A DNA stretch of 64,000 nt from assembly GCA_943736015.1 (NCBI GenBank), contig OX031070.1, positions 19,117,673 to 19,181,672 of the forward strand. The letters are read 5' to 3'. Each line of letters begins with the position of its first letter. The stretch's first letter is position 1. Below are positions 33,993-44,900 of the stretch, piece after piece. The notes beneath the pieces are model-generated. The model saw only the letters and a program-made list of their open reading frames with translations. It was not told where the DNA came from and did not search any database. Origin of the DNA: Tridacna crocea. Lineage: Eukaryota; Mollusca; Bivalvia; Cardiida; Cardiidae. Made by a program: the position numbers and the translations under genes.

Positions 33993-34004
33993 CATTCTGA
34001 CAGC

Positions 34005-34362
34005 ATGAACTGGCGCTGAATCGGTAATTATTGCCATATCTATGACCTTTTAGTGGAAAAGCCTTAATACGCCATTTGTAGTCAGACAATAATATAGATG
34101 CTTGCTTGCGGATTTGTGCTCGCTTATTAACTAAAATAAAGTGATACATTTCATATAATGTTCAGCTTGATCTTCAGCTTAGATTTAAAACTACATTATT
34201 ACAGGTTCTGCTTTAACTAACAGCTAATTAGGTAACCATGACAACCAAAGCAGACTGTTGTTCATCATTTCTTACTCTACAGTACGACGAATTCAATCAT
34301 TAGAATGTGTATCAAAGGAAATTTACCGTTCTGTCCACACATTTTTTTTTTTTACTATAGAT
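34005..34362. other. Unique intergenic sequence between the two genes
   Basis: AT-rich, no ORF; continuous with 31274 once the foldback block is removed. Confidence 0.4.
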
Positions 34363-34596
34363 TTAACTCTTTACAAAGCAATCCCTTGTTTTTACGACCC
34401 CGAGATAGAAGCCTTTTGATTTTTTTTTTGTGGGAAAAGGGCAAAATACGGGTAACCAGCATTTTTCTCCTTTCTCCACAATGTTTTCTTCCCAGCTGGA
34501 AACAAATTTCAATTTTTGACTTACGTTTTTTTTTGTAATCTGCAAGTGCTTTGAATTTGGACCAGTCTAAAATTCCGTCATTTGGTTTAGAATTAA
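34363..34596 (+). mobile_element. TTAA-MITE type A
   Basis: T-rich slippage changes in the stem (GATTTTTTTTTTGTGGG). Confidence 0.84.
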
Positions 34597-34794
34597 GAGT
34601 GCATGGTTTATGCTGTCTGATCATGATATACTTTGTGGTCTAAAGTAACTTAGCTTGGCCTTGTTGTGGCCCTTTTCAAGATCTTTTTAAATTTGGAGAG
34701 TCAATATGATATCTTACCTCTTAAATTATTGGTGTCCAGATTTAAAGACTATGAAAACAACAAATTAAATGGTTTTCATATGATAAGATTTGTC

Positions 34795-35362
34795 CCTAAT
34801 TTGTGTAAAAAAAATACTTTTGAGAAAGGAGAGAATGTTTGTTTCTTGCATTTCTCTTCTTCCCACAATGTTTCCAGTAACCATTTTCATCAGGATTGTT
34901 GAAACCAGGGATGTAATTTGCAATACCTGTCAAAACTAGTGAATGTTTTGTAATGGGTTAAGGGTTATGAACATTCTTTAATTTTTAGAAAATTATTGGC
35001 AGAGAGAGAAATTATTTGTTACGACTTTCATTGGCAGAATCTCCTTTTGTGACAATGTTTCATAATTACTTGATTTAAGATGAAAAAGAAATTGTTTGCA
35101 GGTTGTAATGGTGCACTTGGACAAACAAAACTTTGGTCTAGAACAACAAATTGTCCTTGGTGCTTTAACTCAAATAGAACACATGTGCAGGCAACAAATT
35201 AAATATGACTTAAGAACTGAAATTTGTCTTTTGAAGTATAGAAAACATTTTTGGAAAAGGAGAATATGCTAGTTACCTACATTTTCTCCTTTTCCCCAAA
35301 TGTTTTCATATAGGATGTCATCTTCAAGTTGTTAAACACAGGGCTGCTTGATAAAGGTTTAA
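34795..35362 (-). mobile_element. Two decayed TTAA-MITEs upstream of the P450
   Basis: 34795-34970 and ~35150-35362; the latter has GAGAATATGCTAGTTACCTA and shares TTAA with the next copy. Confidence 0.68.
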
Positions 35363-35587
35363 CTCTTTACCACACAACAAAATTTCAGACTGGTTCAAAT
35401 TGAAAGCATTTGCAGACGACAAAATAAAGGTGACTGAAAAATTGAAATTTGTTCTTGGAAGGGTAGAAAACACTGTGGGAAAAGGAGAAAATGCTGGTTA
35501 CCAGCATTTTCTCCTTTTCCCACAGTGTTTTCAAAAGGCTTGTTTCTCAGGGGTGTCAAAAGTAGGGATTGTGTGGTAATGGGTTAA
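35359..35587 (-). mobile_element. TTAA-MITE type A at the P450 start
   Basis: Near-consensus, 229 bp, perfect palindrome with the CACTGTGGG stem variant; ends 20 bp before the ATG. Confidence 0.9.
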
Positions 35588-35606
35588 ACATCTTCTGTGC
35601 AACAGG

Positions 35607-35982
35607 ATGATGGAAGAGGGAGTACGTTTTTCCACGTGGGTTCCTGTTACAGAACCCAACAAGGTGCTGCTGCTCTGCGTTGTTTTAATTCTTAGTATGC
35701 TATACCTCTGGAAGAACAGAATAAGTAATTTACCCCCTGGCCCATGGGGGTTGCCTGTTATTGGCAATCTCATGATATTTAAACATAGACCCCATATCAA
35801 AATAACACATCTTAGTAAAAGATATGGAAATATATTTAGCTTGAACTTGGGCAAACATAGAGCAGTAGTGATATCATCATTTGAAGGGATTTTAGAAGGG
35901 CTTGTAAAACATTCCGAAGAATTTGCCAGCAGACCTCCACTGTTCTCAACTCCAGTTTTATTTGATGGAAACAGAGATGGGG
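35607..35982 (+). CDS. P450 exon 1 (anchor, proline hinge)
   Basis: Starts with two in-frame ATGs (MMEEGVRFSTW) and ends at GATGGGG|GTAAGT, phase 1. Holds the membrane anchor (about residues 22-37), hinge LPPGPWGLPVIGNL and the segment SKRYGNIFSLNLGKHRAVV. An upstream non-coding exon cannot be excluded because the MITE at 35359-35587 lies almost against the ATG. Confidence 0.9.
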
Positions 35983-38900
35983 GTAAGTATAAAGACTTTC
36001 AGTCTTCTTTTCACACTCTTTGTAGCTTTTGATATATGACAGGCATTTTTACGTCAGAAATGCACTTTCAAGACATTGCATTTGCAGGTTAATGACTAGG
36101 AGAATGGTCGTACACTTCAACGTCTGTAAAAGACAAAAAAGTTTGATTTTTATTTAACTTGTTTATACCAAACATCAAAATTTCGACTGGTCCAAATTGA
36201 AAGCATGTGCAGATGACAAAATAAAAGTGACTGAAAAATGGAAATATGTTTTGGGAAGGGAAGAAAACATTGTGGAAAAAGGAGAAAATGCTGGTTACCA
36301 GCATTTTCTCCTTTTCCCTCAATGTTTTCAGAAGGCTTCTTTTTCAGGGTCATTAACAGTCGGGATTGTGTGGTAAAGAATTAAGAACAGGGCACTCTGA
36401 TGGCATTCATGTAACATGATTTCCTTTCATTGGCTAAGATAGGGGTAATCAGTAATCAATGCTAGGGACCAATGTCTATCGGGCGATCAATTTCTGATTA
36501 CCCAAGTCATAGCCAAATCCGTAAGTTTTTCCAGCAATGAAAGGCGGTGTGAAAGGAACCAGCATTAGAGTAACCTATTCTTAAAATTTTATCGAACCAA
36601 GATCTATTGTAATTTTTGGTTATTCTAATTTGTACAGACTTACATCTGGATTGGAAAAAGTTAAAAAAAAGCATACATATATGAACTTGAAGTTTTATTT
36701 TTTTAAGTGAAGAAGATGTTATAGGTCATAATAGATATGAGTAGAGTGTACTCTAAATCTTTCTAGGTGTGGCTTTCTCAGATCTTACCATGAAGTACAA
36801 GATGAAAAAGCAGTTCTTGCTAAACAGCATCGACAAAATATGCAGTGAAAACAGCACGCTGGAGATGATGTTTGCAACAGAGGCTGAGAATCTGGCATAT
36901 GTTCTATCTTTACAAAGAAACCCTTGCAGTCTGAGCCACGTGTTTGAATCAACAATATTACGCATAATGCTTTTATTGGTGAATGGAAAACTGTACACAC
37001 CAGGGGATGAAAACTTCCTGGAAATATGGAGAACATACGAGATGCGTCATCAGCTAGCGATGGAAAACTGGCATTCCCACATTCCTTTTCTTGGTACGTG
37101 GAATCGACACAAGAATTTGGAAGTGTGGGAGAGAGCAAAGTTACAGTATGAGTACCAGCGACATATAATAAATAGGTGAAAATATACTCAGTTCCATAAA
37201 CATTGAAGTGTGCACTTTATTTTCTTTCATTTCTTGTCGCATGTTTTACTGAAGACCATCAAATTTGGTTTCATACTTTAGTTCAGAGTCTGTAGAAAAT
37301 GTCAGGATAATCAGATTTTAACCAACAGAAAGTTTAAGTTAGGTTTTTGCAGTTTTAACTCTTTACCACACAATGACGCCTTTTAACGACCCTGAGAAAG
37401 AAGCCTAATAAAAACATTGTGGGTAAAGGAGAAAATGCTGGTAACCAGCATTTTCTCCTTTCCCCACAAAGTTTTCTACCCTATCAAAGAAAAAATGAGC
37501 CACTTGAGCCACTATGAAATTGTCGTCTGCAAATGCTTTCAATCTGGATAGGTCTAACATTTTGCTGTGTGGTAAAGGGTTAACCCTGTCCCAAACAATC
37601 CATGGTTTTTACATCCCTGAGATAGAAACCTTTTAAAAACTTAAAAGGAAAAGGAGAAAATGTTGGTAACCAGCATTTTCTCCTTTGCCCACAATGTTTT
37701 CTACCCTGCTGGAAACAATTTCAATTTTTGAGGTACATGTACATTAATTATGTTGTCTGCAAGTGCTTTCAATTAGGACCAGTCTAGAATTTTATCATTT
37801 GGTAAAGGGTTATATGAAGTTGTCACTAAACTCAGAGTTGCAAAAGTACTCAAAGACTAAGTAAATGGTTTAAATACCCAAACTACACCTTTTAACCCTT
37901 TACCACACAATGACGACTTTTAACGACCCTGAGAAAGAGGCTCTTTAAAAACATTGTAGGAAAAGGAAAAAATGCTGGTAACCAGCATTTTCTCCTTTTC
38001 CCACAATATTTTCCACTCTTCCCAGAATAAATTTCCATACTTTAGTCACATTTATATGCCATCTGGAAATGCTTTCAATTTGGACTAGTGTAAAAACTTT
38101 ATACTGGATGAAACCCATCCTATGTCATGCCAGATTCTTGAATATGCTCCTTGTATAGCACTATCATACACTACCTCGGTTTTATGTGTTGTAAATGAGG
38201 GGGGGGGGGGGGGGGGGGGGGGTGGATGGATCAATGGATGGATGAAAGAAAGAAAGAAAGAATGAATGGATGGGTGGGTAGGTGGATGGATGGATGGGAT
38301 GGGATAGGCAGTGAGGGAGGCAGGGAAGGAAAGAAATATTCATTCTATAAAAACTTGTTTCTAGTATTTATGATCATAGTGTAAAGTATTTAGTATATTT
38401 AGGACTGTAGGACAGCATATACTGTAGTGCATGGTTTATCCTAGATATCAAATCTCACTTAACCCTTTACCGCACAATCTTGGTTTTTGATGCCCCTGAG
38501 AAAGAAGCCTTTTGTAAACTTTGTGAGAAAAAGGGAAAATGCTGGTAACCAGCATTTTCTCTTTTTCCCACAATGTTATCTTTCTTTCCCAAGGCAAATT
38601 TCAATTTTTCTGTGACATTTATTCTGTCAGCTGCAAATGCTTTCAATGTGGACCAGTCTAAGATTTTCTTGTGTGGTAACGAGTTAGGGTATTTTCATAG
38701 AGATTGAAAAAATATACACCAGTGGCACAAGTGGGCCCTGTAGAAGGAACCCTGGTTGTGACAAAAGCAAGGTTTGGCTGTACTGGCTATAATAGAAAAA
38801 ATGAATGAGAACAGCTCACCTGTATATAACAGTATTTGGTTCAGGATAGACCTATCACACTGACAGAAAGCAGATTTGCTATGCATATCTGCTAAAAATC

Positions 38901-41900
38901 GAATCTCTGACAAATTTCAGACACAAAGACTGTTTCAATCCTAACATTGCCTCCGATGTCATCGACCAGATGTTAATCATGCTCGAGAACAATGAAGATT
39001 CGGGGCTGTTAGATCAAGGTGACCTCGACTCTATGTTTATAGAGATGGCAGGCTCTGGGTATAAAACAATAAGCGCCACACTACAGTGGTTGATATTGTA
39101 TGTTGCATCATTTCCAGATGTGCAAGAAAAGGTACACGCATATTATCCATATCTCTTTGATTCATTACAAAACAACAAAATTCTGGGTTCAACCAAATTG
39201 AAAGCACTTGCAGAAGAAAGAGTAAATTTATCTCAATTGATGATTTCTGTCATTGATGTGAGGGAAAATTTTGGAAATAGGAGTAAATGCTGGTTACCAG
39301 TATTTTCTTCTTTTCCTACAATGTTATTTTAAAACTTCCTTATTCAGGTCTGATTGTTAAAATTTGGATTTGTATGGTAAAGCATAAACTCTTTACCACA
39401 GAGTAAAATTTAAGAGACAATCAAGCACTTTGAGCATAGAGTTAGTTTAAACATAATTATGTATTTTACATTGAATGAGATTGAGAAGTTCTTACAACTT
39501 AAACTAATGTCTGTCGATTCTGCTTCCTGGGAACTATATGTACACCAGTACTCCCTCAGAATGTGTGGGCCAATGAAAAATCCCAAAGTTGACACCCACT
39601 CCTGGGTTTTTGAACTCCGGTCCTTTTGGTTACGAGGCCAACGCTCTTCCTAATGACAACTGCCAGCATAGAGATGGCACCAGCATTTAGCGCTCATATT
39701 AAATTTTGCACCAGAGTTTTGCAAAGACTTGATCATCGGCATGCAAAGATTATGATGACTTACAAGGGCTGTTAGAAAAGTATCTGGAAAGGTTTTATAA
39801 CTTTTTTATTTACAAACATATCTAGATAAAATATTCAGCAATGTTACTTCGGAGAATTATGCACACTATCTTGGTGAAAAAAATCACCATTTGCATTAAT
39901 GCGCATTCTACAGTATCTATGGTAATGTCAGGTTACGTTGAGCGGGGCAACTTACTTATGGATGGGATACAGCATCAGGAAAATCGGCCCCTTGCATCTA
40001 AAAATCACACCTTTTCAAAATATTCTCCACTACACGATACACACTTCTCCCATCTATGAATCCACTTGTCAAAGCAGGACTTGAACTGATCTTTGGGAAT
40101 TTTACGAATCGTTTCTCAAACAACAATTGGCAAATCATGAACATCATCACCGACGTCATGTTGGGGCGTCCTGATCTTTGGCAGTCGGCAACATCATGCA
40201 CAGAACCGATTTTAAATATGTTGTACTACTCATATATGCTTGATTTCTTCATAGAACCTTTGCCGTAGGTATTCATTATCATAAAGATCGTCTCTAATTT
40301 TGTTTTTCCCATTAGTACACAAAACTTCATTGAATACCGCTGGTCTAGCACCATAATTGCAATATCAGTAGAGCGATGTGTTCAACTTCAGTAGTTTACG
40401 AAAATGACATCATATTACAGCCAATGACGTTACGGTGGTCAAGATAAAAAGTGTGCAAATATGTCACGTGCAATTTGGTCAATTTTTGACGTCTAAAATA
40501 CAGTTTTTTATCTCTTGAGAAACGGGTAAATATGTGATCGTTTAACCCATTACCACACAATCCCTACTTTTGACGCCCCAGAGAAAGACGCCTTTTGAAA
40601 ACACTGTGGGAAAAGGAGAAAATGCTGGTAACCAGCATTTTCTCCTTTTCCCACAGTGTTTTCTACCCTTCCCAGAACAAATTTCTATTTTTCAGTCACC
40701 TTTATTTTGTCGTCTGCAAATGCTTTCAATTTGGACCAGTCCAAAATTTTCTCGTGTGGTAATGAGTTAACCAATTGAACGAAGTTGCCCAGCTCAGCGT
40801 CACTTTAAGTTGCCATAGTTACTGTAGGTAACGCATAAGTATAAATATTTTACTTTTTTCTGCCTGACCATAAGCATAATTTCCGAAAGTATCAGTGTTG
40901 AAAATTCCATCACGATTAGTACACAAATGAAAAAGTTATGAAACCTTTCTGGATACTTTTCTAACAGCCTTCGTACATTCAAATCAAATAGGATGTCATA
41001 TCTGATGTAATGAAAATAGGATGGAGTTTGCCACAGGAAATTTCTGTAATTAACTCTTTTTACAATACTACAAAATTTTGGACTGGCTCAACTTCTGAGA
41101 TGCAGATGACAAAATTAATGTGAATAAAAAAATGAAATTTGTTTTTGGAATGGAAGAAAACATTATGGGAAAAGGAGAAAATGGTGGTTACCAGCATTTC
41201 CTCTTTCTCCTACAATGTTTTGAAAAGGCTTCTTTCACAAGGTTGTTACAGGCCTGGATTGTGTGGTAAAGGGTTAAACAACCAAATTGCAGCTTTCAAG
41301 TGGATGTTACTGTTCAGTTTCTATATGATTAATATGAAAATATATTTAGTTGTATTTATCGGTTTATGACTGGAAAATTTGACTCTTTACTCATAGATCC
41401 CTGAGGTAGGGCCTTTAAAAAAAATTGTGAGAAAAGGAGAAAATGCAGGTCCCACAATGTTTTCTACCCTGTCAAACAACTTAACATTATTTGTACCACT
41501 TTGAGATTTGTCATCTGTTAGATACTCATAATTTGGAAAAATCTAAAATTTGTCGCTAGGGAAAGTGTAACATTTTCAAATAAAGTTATGTTTTCAGTCT
41601 CAAACCTTTTTTTTTTCTGCACAGGTTCATGAGGAACTAATGCGGGTTGTGGGCAAGGAGAGATTACCCAAACTTAGTGACCAGCCCTTCTTACCTTACA
41701 CATGTGCTGTTATCATGGAAACACAGAGACTTGCAAGTGTGATGCCGTTTTTACTGCCGCATTCTGTTACCAAGGAAACAACAATAATGGGTCAGTAATA
41801 ATGAGGCTGTAGGGGACAGTGGTATAGAGGCAGAGCATCAGTCTCTGATGCCAAAGGTTTTGAGTTTGAATCCTGTGATGGACAGGGTTAACCTTTGGAA

Positions 41901-44900
41901 CCACTGCATCATGGCATGAGCCCTTGTTAACCATTTACTACACAATGCTGACTTTTAACAAACCAGAGAAGGAAGCCTTTTGAAAACATTGTTTACAAGC
42001 ATTTTCTCCTTTTCCCACAATGTTTTCAAAAGAGTTCTTTCACAGGTTTGCTAAAACTCAAGATTGCATGTTAAAGAGTTAAGTTTGCAATTAATAAGTA
42101 AAAGCACAGAATTGGCTTATATAATTTTTAGAAAGTGCAGATTCTAATTTTGTGGTGTGAAATTACATACTGGTAATATATTTCTGTGAATGAAGTAAAT
42201 TCTGTCTCAAGTCGAAATCTTTATGAGAAAATTTGTTAAATTTGGTTGAATACCTTTGGACTGTCACATTCAGCATTATAAGTAGTTTTTGACAGTACAA
42301 ACATCCAAAGATCCTTGTGACCTCTGAAACCAGTATTCTTCCCTTTGAAGATTTTGAATCTGTCATTCTAATGGAAAAGAAGTATTATTCTTGGTTTTTC
42401 ATAGGAAACATAACACAGAAAGGAGAATCAGTTATATCTGTATGATGGCACTCAATTATTGCAACTCTTTACCAACTGGCAACAATTTAGACTTAAAGCA
42501 TTGGTAGATGACATAATAAACAATGCTCAGATAGTGAGATTTGTGTTCTGTAAAATAAAAAAAAAGCAGGAAAAGGACAATGTTTTCAAAAGCCTAATTT
42601 CCTGGGAGTTGATAAAGAAAACCAGGATTGTGTGGTCAAGGGTTAACTAGCTTTGGTTTCTTGTCATTTAGGATACACTTTACCACTTGGTACCATGATG
42701 TTATTTAATGTTTGGGGTTTACACCATGATCAGAAATATTGGAAACAGCCAATGAAATTTGATCCGAACAGGTATGTTTTTCATAGAATTAGTTCCCTTC
42801 CCTTTCCTCCCCTAGGACAATACTATTCGCATTTCAGTGATTTCTTATACACCCCTCAACGTTGTGGAAGGGGTATACTGAAATTGCCACATGGCTGTCT
42901 GTCTGTCCATCCGGCTGTCTGTAGACGCAAATTTGTCTGGAGCAATATCCTCACAGTTTTTCAAGTACTGAACTCAAATTTACACACAGGGTTCCTATAT
43001 ATATGAAGTTGTGCATGTGAATTTTCATGACCCTGCGTCTATTTGTTATGGAATTATTTCCCCTTGAACTTTTTTCAACTTTTACTTTTGTACTACCATT
43101 ATGCATTCTCTGACAAGATGCTGTTTTTGTGACTAGGACCTGGGCCCGAATTCACCAACTATTCTCAAGAACCATCTTTGTCTTATTCTTCAAGATTTTC
43201 TGACAGTGAAAGTAACAGAACTTCTGATTGGCTAAACCATACTGATTGGCTAAACCATATGGTTTAGCCTATCAGAAGTTCCATTACTTTCACACTGACG
43301 AAATTCTGAAAAATATGGCTAAGAATATTCTTGAGAATGGTTCGTGAATACGGACCCTGGTGGGGGATATAATCACATTTAGTGATAGCTCTAGTCTGCA
43401 TGCTGTAGGACTATTCTACACTAGGATTCTGTTTGTTGTCAGACAAAATGGAATTTATAGAGGCATAACTGTGTATAACTCACTTGGTATAGTACATCAC
43501 TAAGATGCATTAACTCTTTGCTGCACTATATCCTAAGCTTTAACTCGTTACCAGACAACACTATTTTAGGTTTGTCCAAATTGAAAGCATTTGCAGACGA
43601 CAAAATAAATGTGACTGAAATTTTGAAATTTTGTTTTGTGAAGGGAAGAAAACATTGTGGGAAAAGGAGAAAATGCTGCATTTTCTCCTTTTCCCAAAAT
43701 GTGTTCTAAAGGCTTCTCTTTCAGGGTCGTCAAAAGTAGGGATTGTGTGGTAATGGGTTAATGCCTCCGAGGAAAAATCCTTTTCAAAACATTGTGGACA
43801 AAGAGAAAAATGCTGGTAACCAGCATTTCTCCTTTTTCCACAATGCTTTTTACTTGTTCATGGATAAATTCCATTATTTATGCCACATTTGACTTGTCAT
43901 CTGCAAATGCTTTCAATTAGGACAAGTCTAAGATTTTGTCATAGATTATTTGGATAACTCTTTCCCACACAATCCCGACTTTTAACGACCCCGAGAAAGA
44001 AACCCTTTGAAAACATTATGGGAAAAGAAGAAAATGCTGGTAACCACAGGACTGGTAACCACAGGACAATGTTTTCTACCCTTTCCAATTCAAAATTCAA
44101 TTTTTAATTCACATTTATTGTGTCTTCTGCAAATGCTTTCAATTTGGACTAGTCCAAAATTTTGTCGTTTGGTGAAGAGTTAACCCTTTACCCCATAAGG
44201 CATTTCTATGGTATCTCTAATTGACCCTAAATAACAGCAGGGATGAAGTCGTTTCTTTTATGTATATGACACCTTTTGATAGCATAGAAAACATTGTGAC
44301 AAAAGGTGAAATTGCTCGTCACGAGCAATTTCACCTTTTGTCACAATGTTTTCCAAAGGCTCCTACAAGCAATGCATTGAAATGAGTATCTATGGAGTAT
44401 AGGGTTATAGCACCTTTTTGCCAGCACATGATTCAGCCTCGAGTTTCCATATTCTGTGATGATAAGGAAATAACTTAATAAAATTAAGAATTGAGACAAG
44501 AACATGAACTAGAAATTACTTGCCTTCATAAAAAAATCATTTTTGGTCACTTTCATATTGTAAAAAATAACTTAGATAACTATTTTCGTATTGAATGTGA
44601 ATAAATAAAGAACATACCGTAGGCCTTCTTGTGCAAACATGTCGTGACCTAATTTCGGTAGCTCAGTAGTATTTACAGCAGAAAGTCGATGATCTTTGCA
44701 TTTTTAAGAAGGAACACTACTTAACATCAAGAAAAAAGAAGTACATTTCCTTAATATATGACAATTACTGTAGTTTATTTTCTGGTGTATTTGTGTGAAA
44801 TTTAAGGGCTATGAGACATTCGAATATTGTTAAGGGTTAGGAGCAGAAATACCGTGTGACGTCATCAAAATATGTGCTTTACAAGATGTACACAAAAATC

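Larger units (their letters stand above)
31275..34004. mobile_element. Nested foldback block flanked by ATTCTGACAGC
   Basis: The 11-mer ATTCTGACAGC occurs at 31275-31285 and 33994-34004, bracketing two foldback elements (31286-33535 and 33541-33992). Removing both joins the flanks cleanly into one continuous sequence, so this is read as a 10-11-bp target duplication from the first insertion, later split near its right copy by the second. Confidence 0.75.

Noticed and set aside
38196..38330. Poly-G tract as a G-quadruplex regulatory element
   Set aside because: A single long G run beside simple repeats is a common intronic microsatellite and prone to assembly error.
39459..40268. Short ORFs between P450 exons 3 and 4 as extra exons
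   Set aside because: They lie in a SINE fragment and the mariner-like relic, and the P450 model is already in phase without them.
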